Source: an uncultured Clostridia bacterium
GTDB taxonomy: Bacteria; Bacillota; Clostridia; Christensenellales; Borkfalkiaceae
Assembly (NCBI GenBank): GCA_944358655.1
Contig: CALVRO010000062.1
Coordinates: 1 to 46,953 of the forward strand
Direction of reading: 5' to 3'
DNA: 46,953 bases
The translations under genes were made by a program, and so were the position numbers. This document shows, piece after piece, positions 33,021 through 42,070 of the stretch. Within the stretch, counting starts at the first letter, position 1. Every line of letters begins with the position of its first letter. The notes beneath the pieces were generated by a model. That model ran no database searches and was not told the origin of the DNA. It saw only the letters and a program-made list of their open reading frames with translations.

Positions 33021-33996
33021 TTGATTTTTTGTTATCGTACCAGATAATTAACTTAGGGAAAATGCGGCCTAAACATAATTTAACTTTGTACTTATTGTTC
33101 AATAATTTAAAAAAATTTTGGTAACTCCTACCAAATATAATGTCGTAGTCATAATTATGTAAAGCACCTTCAAACTTTATTTTTTTCAAATAGTAATCAA
33201 GCATCTGTCTAAAATAATCAAAAGATGCGAATTCATTCTTACAAGACTCGATAGCTCTCTCCATTTTATTGAGATGAGCGTTAAAACAATTTTTATCATT
33301 CCATACTCTTTCAGTCCAGCTTCCTTGAACCCCATGATTATATACGGACATTTTTCGATGTATAAAAAATAGGTTGCCCTTTTCAGCAAAAAATAATGCC
33401 ATAGCCATATCGCCCACAGGCATTAGTTTTACAAAAGAATAATCACCATATAGAAAATCTTCATAAACGCTTTTTGCAACAAACATCGAGTTGAAATGCA
33501 TAAAAGTCTTTAACGCTACATCAACCTGCTTCTCTCTAGACAATATACCAGTATTTAATTCTATCTCTGGCCAAACAGAAGTTTGTTTTTTTGTGTCTGA
33601 ATCAATCTGCTCAACATAATGGCTACTAATTACGCACTGGGGGTTTCTTTCCAAGGCATCAAATTGTAATTGTAGTTTATCTACGTCGTACCAATAGTCA
33701 TCGCCTTCACAGAACGCAACATACTTACCTTTTAAATATGAGAAAACAAAATCTTTAATAATTTTTTTCCCTTTTGAATACTGGTTTTCAAATTGAAAAA
33801 TTGGCTTAATAATATCGGGATATTTTTCTGCATATTCCCTAACTATATCTGCTGTTCCATCAGTCGATGCATCGTCATGAACAATCACCTCAAATTTAAA
33901 ATTAGTTCTTTGCGAAACAAATCCATTGAGGGCTCGTCTGATATAATTTTTGTGATTATAAGTTATACAAATAACGCTTACAGCAACTTCTTCCAT
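32992..33996 (-). CDS. Glycosyltransferase family 2
   Basis: 334 residues with a GT-A fold. It begins VAVSVICITYNHKNYIRRAL, followed by FEVIVHDDASTDGTADIV and the metal-binding acidic motif CEGDDYW. It resembles GT2 enzymes of O-antigen and capsule loci that add one sugar to a lipid-linked acceptor on the cytoplasmic side; donor unknown. Its end overlaps the flippase start, so translation is coupled. AT-rich. Confidence 0.9.
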   Translation of the reverse strand: MEEVAVSVICITYNHKNYIRRALNGFVSQRTNFKFEVIVHDDASTDGTADIVREYAEKYPDIIKPIFQFENQYSKGKKIIKDFVFSYLKGKYVAFCEGDDYWYDVDKLQLQFDALERNPQCVISSHYVEQIDSDTKKQTSVWPEIELNTGILSREKQVDVALKTFMHFNSMFVAKSVYEDFLYGDYSFVKLMPVGDMAMALFFAEKGNLFFIHRKMSVYNHGVQGSWTERVWNDKNCFNAHLNKMERAIESCKNEFASFDYFRQMLDYYLKKIKFEGALHNYDYDIIFGRSYQNFFKLLNNKYKVKLCLGRIFPKLIIWYDNKKSNATAKQSNK

Positions 33997-34063
33997 GTAT
34001 TATCGTTTCCCTGTCTTAACTGTAATTAACTTATTAGATGTATTAACAAGTCATTGCTAATAA

Positions 34064-35038
34064 CTAAATTATGTGTTTTATTTTATTTAAAACACCCCAT
34101 AGATGATACTTTAAAAGTATCATCTGTACTTTGTTCTTCTTAGATATATTTTTAGACTTCATAACATATTTCATTGAGTCAATCAACAATTTTCTATATG
34201 CCTTAAAATCATGATAAAATTCCTTTTTTGCTCCCTTTGACAAGTAAATGTTTATTAACTGACTACAACTATATCGCGCCTGCAAAAAATAATAATCTTG
34301 AAGTAATTGCGGTATCGTTTTTACAACAAATGCTTTTATTTCATATAGATGTTCTATCACAATACTCATTTTGCCATTATACTTACTTTTTGTAATACCT
34401 TGAGTATTATTTCTATAATAATATTTAGCTGCACCTATATGAACCATTGTATTTAATGACGAAAACTTTTTTACCATTAAAACAATATCTTCATTAACCT
34501 CACCAATCGGGAAACGCAAATTATTAAAAAAGCTCTTTTTATATAATTTGTCCCACATTGCCTCATCAAACTCATTACCATAAAATAGTGATTTAACTAT
34601 ATCATTCCCAATATAGCTCGTTCTCTCATGGGTATAGCGATCACATTGAACCGAACTTTGTTCATCAACAATTCTTCTTCCACAACAGCTCAACTCCGCA
34701 TCTTCATCTGTTATTGCATTAAGAAGCTGTTCATACATATCAGAATCAATATAATCATCCGAGTCCACAAAACCTATATATTCGCCATGTGCAACATCAA
34801 GTCCAGCATTCCTTGCGGACGATAATCCACCATTATTTTTGTGAATAACTACTATCCTTTCATCTTTTTTAGCCCATTCATCACAGATTACAGAACAATT
34901 ATCCGGAGAGCCATCATCGACTAAAATAATTTCGAGGTTCTTATAAGTTTGATTTACAATACTTTCCACGCATTGATCCAAATATTTTTCCACATTATAT
35001 ACGGGAACAATTACGGAAATAAGCTTGAAATTATCCAT
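34064..35038 (-). CDS. Glycosyltransferase family 2
   Basis: 324 residues, GT-A fold: ISVIVPVYNVEKYLDQCVES, LEIILVDDGSPDNCSVICDE, NNGGLSSARNAGLDVA, and the DXD-type GFVDSDDYI. The C-terminal half is helical. It transfers a sugar during repeat-unit assembly; donor unknown. AT-rich. A 67-bp gap with no visible feature separates it from the next gene. Confidence 0.92.
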   Translation of the reverse strand: MDNFKLISVIVPVYNVEKYLDQCVESIVNQTYKNLEIILVDDGSPDNCSVICDEWAKKDERIVVIHKNNGGLSSARNAGLDVAHGEYIGFVDSDDYIDSDMYEQLLNAITDEDAELSCCGRRIVDEQSSVQCDRYTHERTSYIGNDIVKSLFYGNEFDEAMWDKLYKKSFFNNLRFPIGEVNEDIVLMVKKFSSLNTMVHIGAAKYYYRNNTQGITKSKYNGKMSIVIEHLYEIKAFVVKTIPQLLQDYYFLQARYSCSQLINIYLSKGAKKEFYHDFKAYRKLLIDSMKYVMKSKNISKKNKVQMILLKYHLWGVLNKIKHII

Positions 35039-35052
35039 AAAAATTTTCCTTG

Positions 35053-36345
35053 TTATGCATTATTAGAAGCCGACTTAACCAACACAAAAGGAATAGCAAA
35101 CATAAACGCCATTAAATAGCAAACTTCAAGTTGTAATGCGGCGTTATAAATAAGTCCTATAATAGCAGTAGCAACGAACAATAATGTTGCTATCATGTAA
35201 AACCTATTTGTTTTTCTGTACTTAATACAGAATACAATAATAGAAATAAAGAACAAAAATAGTAAAATTAATCCTATTGCTCCCTGTTCAAGAAAAACCC
35301 AAGCGTGAGAGAACCATCTGTAGTGAAGGTACTCATATTTTTCAAAGAAATCAGAGGCAAATATACTGAAATTAGATGTATCGCAACTGCCTAACCCAAA
35401 TCCGAATAATGTATTTGCCCAATTGTCGGCAAAGAACATATCATATATTTTGGTAATAGCTGTAAATCTGTTCAAGTCGCCTGAATTTGTATATCCTCCT
35501 CCACTCAGATAATACTCAATCTGATCACTATCGAAGAAAAAAGCTAAGGTTTTTGGATCATAAATACTCAACAACCACACAGCAAAAATGATACCTACAA
35601 TTCCAAGAAGCACTATTAATGTTGTCTTTAAATTAGGTCTTTTGCTAAATACTGCTATAACAAAAATAATAATAAATTCAACATACAGAACTTTTAATTC
35701 AGCAAAGACAGCAATCAAAAGCACCGTGCCAATATATACTATCAAATTAATTAATTTTACTTTTGAGTTAAAGTAGCCACTGACCTTATAAGATAAAATC
35801 AAGCATAAAAATATATTTGTATAGGCGTTACACCCCTGTTTTGTACCGAATATCCCGCCTAAGTAATCCTGACGAAGCCCAAGCGCAAAATACTGAACCA
35901 AAGTAATAATAAAATTTGCCCAAAAGAAGAACAGCAATAATTTAAAGATATTTTCCACATCATGCTTATCTAACAATACTATGCAGGATAAAAAGAAAAT
36001 GAAAAACCTTAAATTATTGCGCACGCCCCAAACAAATAACGTAGGTTTTACAGTATTAGCAATAGCACCAAAACACATACAAATCACAATTGCAATAATT
36101 ATATAAAATTGTATGTGTGCTCTTGCAAGATTTACAGATTTCTGTATGCGCTTAAAACACAGAATAAAAGCCAACACCATAATTACGTCAGTAATATAAG
36201 TTATAGCTGATGGTAATCCGATAACATCACGCAAAAACAGCATTGCCATCACATAAGCTATCTGAATATACACAAAATTTGATGCTGACTTTTTAATTTT
36301 TACATCTGCGATATTAAATTTTTTCAGTTCAATAACTCTATTCAT
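35053..36345 (-). CDS. Wzy-like O-antigen/polysaccharide polymerase
   Basis: 430 residues with about 10-12 membrane helices and a large extracytoplasmic loop (about 265-345) containing SGGYTNSGDLNRF and FGFGLGSCDTSNFS. This topology is that of the Wzy/O-antigen-ligase family, which polymerises flipped repeat units outside the membrane. Primary sequence is poorly conserved, as usual for Wzy. Its start overlaps the stop of the acetyltransferase gene by one base. AT-rich. Confidence 0.85.
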   Translation of the reverse strand: MNRVIELKKFNIADVKIKKSASNFVYIQIAYVMAMLFLRDVIGLPSAITYITDVIMVLAFILCFKRIQKSVNLARAHIQFYIIIAIVICMCFGAIANTVKPTLFVWGVRNNLRFFIFFLSCIVLLDKHDVENIFKLLLFFFWANFIITLVQYFALGLRQDYLGGIFGTKQGCNAYTNIFLCLILSYKVSGYFNSKVKLINLIVYIGTVLLIAVFAELKVLYVEFIIIFVIAVFSKRPNLKTTLIVLLGIVGIIFAVWLLSIYDPKTLAFFFDSDQIEYYLSGGGYTNSGDLNRFTAITKIYDMFFADNWANTLFGFGLGSCDTSNFSIFASDFFEKYEYLHYRWFSHAWVFLEQGAIGLILLFLFFISIIVFCIKYRKTNRFYMIATLLFVATAIIGLIYNAALQLEVCYLMAFMFAIPFVLVKSASNNA

Positions 36346-36890
36346 TATTTTATTTTTCTGGCTGGCACGCCGCCAATTGTTATCCCTTCTTCTTCAAAAG
36401 AATCAACAACCACTGCTCCAGCGGCAACTGTAATATTATCAGCTATTTTTATCTCTCCGATTATTTTTGCGCCAACACCAATCCGGACATTATCTCCTAT
36501 CACTGGACAACCAAGATTATCAGGCCCCTTATTGCCGATGCAATTTGAGCCATGCAGTTTACAATTCTTCCCTATTTTTGCATTGCCATTCACCACAATA
36601 TTTCCGGCATGGTAAATAAGCAATCCCGAATCAAAACTATTATCCCAAATTTCAATACCTAATCTTCTTCCAAGTATATTTTTTCTTCTCCAATACCATA
36701 GCCGCATTAGCCTATGATATAACCCCTTGTTATTATGATGGTATTCTAAATGCCTTACATAAGAAACAAGTTTAAAAATTTTTATTTTATTATCCGACGT
36801 TACACGCAACTCTAAGATATCAGATTTTGATATATAAAGATTTCTTTCTTCATTTAATACTCTTATTAATTCGCTTTTTTCTTTAATCAT
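36345..36890 (-). CDS. Serine-acetyltransferase-like hexapeptide transferase
   Basis: 181 residues. The N-terminal ~65 residues are helical and basic. The rest is a left-handed beta-helix: IYHAGNIVVNGNAKIGKNCK, IGNKGPDNLGCPVIGDNVRI and AAGAVVVDSFEEEGITIGGV, ending in the usual GVPARKI. In this setting it probably O-acetylates a sugar rather than serine. One-base overlap with the polymerase gene downstream and 13-bp gap to the GT2 gene upstream. AT-rich. Confidence 0.87.
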   Translation of the reverse strand: MIKEKSELIRVLNEERNLYISKSDILELRVTSDNKIKIFKLVSYVRHLEYHHNNKGLYHRLMRLWYWRRKNILGRRLGIEIWDNSFDSGLLIYHAGNIVVNGNAKIGKNCKLHGSNCIGNKGPDNLGCPVIGDNVRIGVGAKIIGEIKIADNITVAAGAVVVDSFEEEGITIGGVPARKIK

Positions 36891-36903
36891 AATTTTCTAT
36901 GAG

Positions 36904-37935
36904 CTAACTATTATTATATTTCAGTTTAAATAACAATCTTATCACTACGCATTTTTTATTTTTCAGCAAACAAACAAGTATTTTCCTAGAAAGACTTTCT
37001 TCTTGCATATCCAGGTCACTAAATAACTTTTGGTATCTTGGCGACGAGACTACATTTTTCAAAATCTGTTTTTTTTGTTTTTTGCTTAGTTCAGAATTCA
37101 GCAGAAGCCTTACAGCGCCGATAAAATTGTCGAGCATCTGAAATGCTATTGCATTTTTTATGTCGGTTGAATATTCAAGTTCACCACACTTGATAAGGCT
37201 TTGCTCATATTGGTAGATTATCTTATCAAACCTTTGAGGATTATAGGAATGCGTTAAAGATTCCCCGTTATAGCAATAAAAATACAGCTTATCAGGCAAC
37301 ACCAAAACTGAATTAACTTCGCTAAATAAGATAAGGTTAGAAAAGTAATCTTCCGATATGTACTCCTTTTCCGAAACAAACCTAAAACCGATACGCCTGA
37401 TCAATTGCATAGAATACACTTTATTCCAAGCGCAACAATGTATTCTTTCAATATTGCCGGCATTATATATCATTAATTTTAAAAATTCCGATCTTACACG
37501 CTCACTTTTAAAGACTGTTTTTGCCGCTCTTTTAGGACTGTTTATAACTTTTCCGTCTTTATAATCCGAATAATCAAAAGCTACGATATCATAATTTTCC
37601 TTTTCCAATTCTTTTGCACATAACTCAAGCAAATTTGTTGTTACAAAATCGTCGCTGTCAAAAAAACAAATATAATCGCCTGTAGCGTTTTTAATGCCGG
37701 TATTTCTTGCCATACCGAGCCCTGCATTCTGTTTGTGAATAACTTTTACGCGGGCATCCTTCGCAGCATAATTATCACAGATAGCCGGACAATTATCCGT
37801 AGAGCCGTCATCCACCATGATAACTTCATAATTTTTATAAGTCTGCCCCAAAACAGAATCAAGACAACGTTGTAAATATCTTTCAACGTTATAAATCGGT
37901 AAAACAATGCTGAATTTTATTGGTTTATTACTCAT
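36904..37935 (-). CDS. Glycosyltransferase family 2
   Basis: 343 residues, GT-A: FSIVLPIYNVERYLQRCLDS, YEVIMVDDGSTDNCPAICDN, QNAGLGMARNTGIKNATG, and FFDSDDFV as the metal-binding motif. A long helical C-terminal region follows. Assembly of the repeat unit; donor unknown. It is followed after 13 bp by an acetyltransferase gene. AT-rich. Confidence 0.92.
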   Translation of the reverse strand: MSNKPIKFSIVLPIYNVERYLQRCLDSVLGQTYKNYEVIMVDDGSTDNCPAICDNYAAKDARVKVIHKQNAGLGMARNTGIKNATGDYICFFDSDDFVTTNLLELCAKELEKENYDIVAFDYSDYKDGKVINSPKRAAKTVFKSERVRSEFLKLMIYNAGNIERIHCCAWNKVYSMQLIRRIGFRFVSEKEYISEDYFSNLILFSEVNSVLVLPDKLYFYCYNGESLTHSYNPQRFDKIIYQYEQSLIKCGELEYSTDIKNAIAFQMLDNFIGAVRLLLNSELSKKQKKQILKNVVSSPRYQKLFSDLDMQEESLSRKILVCLLKNKKCVVIRLLFKLKYNNS

Positions 37936-38015
37936 CTTATTTAAAAATTACCTGCAGGTTTTTTGACAGTCGCTCAAAGTTATCTCCGCTTAAGACTTTA
38001 AAATTAAATAATAAT

Positions 38016-38576
38016 TCACACCAGATTATGGCAATACCCCTCGGTGGCGTCGGGGCGGTTGGGGATAATTCTGCCCGGGTTGCCTATGACGATGCTGTTG
38101 CCAGGCACATCGAAGTTGACATATGTATTGGGCGCGATAAGCACGTTGTCGCCTATCGTCACATTGCCGACCACAACGGCATTTGTACCTATCCACACTC
38201 TGTCGCCTATCGTTGGAGTACCCTCACGCTTGCCGCGGTTCTCCCTGCCTATCGTTACACCAGTTGCTATGTTGCAGTTACGTCCGATTTTCGCCTTTGT
38301 ATTGATTATGATAGGCCCATTGTGGCCTATAAAAAAGCCCTCGCCTATTTCCGTCTTTGCAGGGATATGAAAGGCGTATTTTTTATCCAGCACTTTGAGT
38401 CGAAACGTATAATACAGATACAGCAACTTATTATGTTTTGAATAATAATTTGCCTTGCGATATGTAACTATACACTTAAGGCTGTGATTTAGGAGCGACC
38501 ACATAAAGTGGTACCCCCCCCCGTTATAGTAACGTTTAAAATCTGATTGGATTAACCGCTTTAATTGCTTACTCAT
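38016..38576 (-). CDS. Hexapeptide O-acetyltransferase with a G9 tract near the start
   Basis: 186 residues. A helical N-terminus (about 1-75) leads to a beta-helix: IPAKTEIGEGFFIGHNGPII, IGRNCNIATGVTIGRENRGK, PTIGDRVWIGTNAVVVGNVT and IAPNTYVNFDVPGNSIVIGN. This matches serine-acetyltransferase-like enzymes of polysaccharide loci; O-acetylation of the repeat unit is likely. The coding strand carries nine consecutive G (38514-38522), encoding Gly-Gly-Gly at about residues 19-21. A slip there would destroy almost the whole protein. The C-terminal half of the gene is GC-richer than neighbours. Confidence 0.87.
   Translation of the reverse strand: MSKQLKRLIQSDFKRYYNGGGYHFMWSLLNHSLKCIVTYRKANYYSKHNKLLYLYYTFRLKVLDKKYAFHIPAKTEIGEGFFIGHNGPIIINTKAKIGRNCNIATGVTIGRENRGKREGTPTIGDRVWIGTNAVVVGNVTIGDNVLIAPNTYVNFDVPGNSIVIGNPGRIIPNRPDATEGYCHNLV
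38514..38522 (-). repeat. G9 homopolymer near the start of the acetyltransferase gene
   Basis: Nine C on the plus strand (G on the coding strand), currently in frame, about 55 bases into the gene. The same length as the tract at 29685-29693. Confidence 0.7.
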
Positions 38577-38644
38577 CTCATTCCACCAACTAACCTTGGA
38601 TATCTAAAATAGCTTTTCATATAAATATCGTTCTATAACTTTAT

Positions 38645-39664
38645 CTAATTCTGCATTAACATCTTTATTCTTTCCCCTAAATTATTACCCATCGCATAAC
38701 GGGAAAAATTGTTCAAAAAACTTTTACGAGCCTGCTCACCTATCCTTGTTATATCCTCATCTGTTAAAGAATTAATATAGTCAGACAAACATCCACTATC
38801 TTTTGAAATAGCTTTACCATTTATACCGTCTTGAATATACATTTCAGCCAAAGTGCTTGGATAAGATACAATAACAAGCTTTTTAAACGCCATTGAATTC
38901 AAAAGCACCGTATCACCTGAACATAAATTGCAATCCTTTAACGGAACTATTACAAATTTACTGTTCATAATATACGGATACTGATCGTAGCTTTTAATTA
39001 TCTTTACATTTGCAGGCAAATTATCATTTTTATACACATCACTTATAATGAGCAATGAATATTTTGAAATATTTGTCCATTCACTTATTATCCAATCATA
39101 ATCCCTGTTACTACGGCCTATTGACAAAATATAGTTTTCCTCACTCACGCTACTATTCTTAAACTCTTCATACCTATCAGGGGTGCCGAAACCTGTAACT
39201 ATTATCTTTTTTTCAGGAATATCAAATATCTCAAGAAGCCGCTGTTTATAATTTTCAGAAAGAACATGAATACAATCAAGATACTTTCCTTCCACGCACT
39301 TTTTCATTAACTTGAAATATATTTTTCCTATGAATCCTTCCTTTTCTTTATAAGTATAATTTACCGCACAAACAAAATTTGATTTTTTTACATGAAAGAT
39401 ACTACAAAACCAACTATAAATAAGCGCATAAAACTGTTGCCAGCCAATAATAACATCGTATTTTTTTCGTTTTATAAATACCCCAAATGGTACTAAAAAA
39501 TATTTGAAATATCTTTTTAAATCAAATAATTTTTTACTCTTCCCTGGTTTATTGCATAACGACGAAATAATTTTAAAATCTTTTCCTGTAGCAACACCCA
39601 TGCCGTCTTTGAAATCGATGATTTCATCAGGTTCACAATCTGCAAGGATAACATTTTTTTTCAT
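38645..39664 (-). CDS. Glycosyltransferase, GT-B type
   Basis: 339 residues. The N-terminal half is divergent (YDVIIGWQQFYALIYSWF). The C-terminal half has the donor-binding fold of GT4-like enzymes: KIIVTGFGTPDRYEEF, ENYILSIGRSNRDYDWIISE, YDQYPYIMNSKFVIVPLKDC and SMAFKKLVIVSYPS. The usual EX7E motif is not obvious, so the exact family is uncertain. It begins 11 bases after the radical SAM gene. AT-rich, with a run of eight A right after the start codon. Confidence 0.75.
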   Translation of the reverse strand: MKKNVILADCEPDEIIDFKDGMGVATGKDFKIISSLCNKPGKSKKLFDLKRYFKYFLVPFGVFIKRKKYDVIIGWQQFYALIYSWFCSIFHVKKSNFVCAVNYTYKEKEGFIGKIYFKLMKKCVEGKYLDCIHVLSENYKQRLLEIFDIPEKKIIVTGFGTPDRYEEFKNSSVSEENYILSIGRSNRDYDWIISEWTNISKYSLLIISDVYKNDNLPANVKIIKSYDQYPYIMNSKFVIVPLKDCNLCSGDTVLLNSMAFKKLVIVSYPSTLAEMYIQDGINGKAISKDSGCLSDYINSLTDEDITRIGEQARKSFLNNFSRYAMGNNLGERIKMLMQN

Positions 39665-39675
39665 AAATGTAGCTT

Positions 39676-40851
39676 TTACTCCCCCAGCTGTCCCTTTATA
39701 TCTTCATCAACGATCTCTTCGCCGGACTTGGTGGCGAGCTGCTGCTTGCTTGCCGCAGATAAGCCGTCGTTTATAGCAGCGTTCATATCGCAAGTAGAGA
39801 GCGCGTCAAGCTGTTCCTTTGTCACCTTGCCGTCGCGCAAATCGCGCACGATTTTGAGTTCGTACATACTGTACTTCTTCTTTTTGAAAAAGCGCAAAAA
39901 CTTGTGCACAAAAACCCACCACAGCGGCTTCCAGATATACTTGTGCATGGCGGGCGACACCGAACCTATCATCCAGCAGTTCCGATCGCAGCAGCGCACC
40001 TTTTTGCGCACGTTCTCCGCCTCGGGACTGTTCCAAAGTTCGTCCCACGTCTGCGTGTTGAGGTTGCCCATGACCTCCTTATCCTTTGTACCGTTGCAAG
40101 GCATAACGTCGCCATAGGGATCGATGAAGAAAGTATCGAAACTCATATCGCAGGGCAGAAGGCGCTTTTGTCCGTATATATAGTTGATGAGTCCGTGATT
40201 GAAGTAGGCGCGGAACCACTTCTTGGGGCTGTTGGAATTGAGAAGCTCGTTTATGAGATTTTCAAAATTCTGTGCGACCATGGGACGATCGTGTATTATG
40301 TTCTTTGCCTCGACGAAATAGAAGCTGTTGTGCAGCGAGGCCGTGGCAAACTCCATATTCATCTGATTTGACAGCAGATACAAAGGGACGAGGTCGGGCG
40401 CGTTCTTGTCCTGAACGGTCATGCCGAAGCCGACGTCCTTCATGCCCATCTCCACCAACTTCTTGAGAGTGGTATATCCGCGGTTGAATCCGTCCTGCAG
40501 GCCTCTGATCTCGTTATTCGTCTGCTCGAGCCCTTCAATGGAAATTCTTATGCCGATATTAGGAAATTCCTTGCACAAATCTATTATCCTGTCCGTGAAG
40601 AAGCCGTTTGTGGAGATGACAATGCGGTCGCTCTTTTTATACAGCTCGCGCACTATTTCCTTCAGATCCTGACGGATAAAAGGTTCGCCGCCCGTAATGT
40701 TTGTGAAGTACATTTTGGGGAGCTTTTTTATTGTATCTATGGAAAGCTCCTCTTCGGGACGGGAGGGCGCCTTATATCTGTTGCACATAGTACAGCGTGC
40801 ATTGCAGCGGTATGTGACTATTACTGTTCCGTTTAATTTCTTTTCTGCCAT
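39676..40851 (-). CDS. Radical SAM/SPASM-domain protein
   Basis: 391 residues. The radical SAM CX3CX2C motif is CNARCTMC (C16, C20, C23). NITGGEPFIRQDL follows as the SAM-binding GGE motif. A SPASM-like auxiliary cluster region is suggested by LPCDMSFDTFFIDPYGDVMP with CNG and later CCDRNCW cysteines. It would use a 4Fe-4S cluster and SAM for radical chemistry. The substrate is unknown; the position among glycosyltransferases suggests modification of a sugar or lipid-linked intermediate. GC-richer than its AT-rich downstream neighbour. Four bases from the GT4 gene upstream. Confidence 0.88.
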   Translation of the reverse strand: MAEKKLNGTVIVTYRCNARCTMCNRYKAPSRPEEELSIDTIKKLPKMYFTNITGGEPFIRQDLKEIVRELYKKSDRIVISTNGFFTDRIIDLCKEFPNIGIRISIEGLEQTNNEIRGLQDGFNRGYTTLKKLVEMGMKDVGFGMTVQDKNAPDLVPLYLLSNQMNMEFATASLHNSFYFVEAKNIIHDRPMVAQNFENLINELLNSNSPKKWFRAYFNHGLINYIYGQKRLLPCDMSFDTFFIDPYGDVMPCNGTKDKEVMGNLNTQTWDELWNSPEAENVRKKVRCCDRNCWMIGSVSPAMHKYIWKPLWWVFVHKFLRFFKKKKYSMYELKIVRDLRDGKVTKEQLDALSTCDMNAAINDGLSAASKQQLATKSGEEIVDEDIKGQLGE

Positions 40852-40855
40852 ATCG

Positions 40856-42067
40856 TTATCCTCTGTACTGCGCCTGCAGTTCTATCAATTTTTCAATATA
40901 ACTCTTCCAGTCAAACAAAGTCTTTGCCTTATCGAGCGATGATGCGCACATTGCTTCATACTCCGGATCGGGTAACGCAAACATGTTCTTTAATGCCGCG
41001 GCAAGTTGCCGTTCGCCGCTGAAAATGTAGCCGTTGACGCCGTTTTCCACAAGTTCGGGCAATCCGCCATTATCCGAAACTATGAGCGGCTTGCCGAGCG
41101 CCATTGCCTCCATTGCGCTGTAGGGGCCGTTTTCGTACCATTCGGAAGGAAGAACGACACACTTCGCTCTGGCAATACTGTCTGTTAGTTCTTTACCCTG
41201 TCTGAATCCGCCGAAAGTGACATTCTTCATGTCCTTTGCAAATTCTTTAAGTTCGCCCTCTATGGGGCCCGTTCCTAAAACAAGCAGGGGAATATTTGCC
41301 GATTGGGCGGCACATATCAGCGTTTTAACGCCCTTTTCGGGCGAAAGCCTGCCAAAGTACAGGGCATATCCGCCGTCGCCGGCCGTCCTTTCAAAAACCG
41401 TTTCGGGAGGAAGAGGATTCCTCATGCAGACTATATCCGATTTTGTAAATTTGCCCTGTTGCAGCTTATTTTTGTAAAATTCCGAAGGGCAGATAAACAG
41501 ATCGACATCGTTATACCACCCCTTCTTTGCGATATATTTAGCCTCGTATTCCGACAACATGCTCATCAGCCGCGAGCCCTTTATGCACCTGTTTTTAACA
41601 CAGTTTGAAAAATCGCCGTGCAGACACTTTTCGCAGATGTTGCCGCTGCCGTCCAGCATGGTATATGCCGGGCAGACGGTTATGAGGTCGTGCATTGTCC
41701 AAAATATGGGCAAATTTTTATCATATTCCTTTATGGCGTCTATTATCGAAAGCGTTATCTGCTTGTGAACGAGATTGAGTATTACAAGGTCGGGCTTTTC
41801 GGCATTCAGAAGCACCTTCATGTTGTTGTACGCCTGCTTTGAGTAAGCGATATGCAGCACCATATTCAGCTTGCTCTTTATGCCGCCGCCGACAGAAGCA
41901 TTGGAGACGAAATACCCGCTCTGCTCGCAGGGGATATTTTTTTCGTCCTGCATTGCAAAGAATATCACTTCGTGCCCGAGCTTCTTAAAGCCTTCGGCAA
42001 GCGTAAAGTAATATCTCTCCGAGCCGCCCTTCATATAGTGAAACTTATTTACAAGCAAAATCTTCAT
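40856..42067 (-). CDS. Glycosyltransferase family 4
   Basis: 403 residues, GT-B fold. The N-terminal acceptor domain starts MKILLVNKFHYMKGGSERYY. The donor domain shows YALYFGRLSPEKGVKTLI, VLGTGPIEGELKEFA and the GT4 EX7E-type segment EWYENGPYSAMEAMALGKPL. A Cys-rich patch (CEKCLHGDFSNCVKNRCI, about 143-161) is present, as in several capsule GT4 enzymes. Retaining transfer from an NDP-sugar during repeat-unit assembly. Three bases after the upstream GT4 gene. Confidence 0.93.
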   Translation of the reverse strand: MKILLVNKFHYMKGGSERYYFTLAEGFKKLGHEVIFFAMQDEKNIPCEQSGYFVSNASVGGGIKSKLNMVLHIAYSKQAYNNMKVLLNAEKPDLVILNLVHKQITLSIIDAIKEYDKNLPIFWTMHDLITVCPAYTMLDGSGNICEKCLHGDFSNCVKNRCIKGSRLMSMLSEYEAKYIAKKGWYNDVDLFICPSEFYKNKLQQGKFTKSDIVCMRNPLPPETVFERTAGDGGYALYFGRLSPEKGVKTLICAAQSANIPLLVLGTGPIEGELKEFAKDMKNVTFGGFRQGKELTDSIARAKCVVLPSEWYENGPYSAMEAMALGKPLIVSDNGGLPELVENGVNGYIFSGERQLAAALKNMFALPDPEYEAMCASSLDKAKTLFDWKSYIEKLIELQAQYRG

Positions 42068-42070
42068 AAA

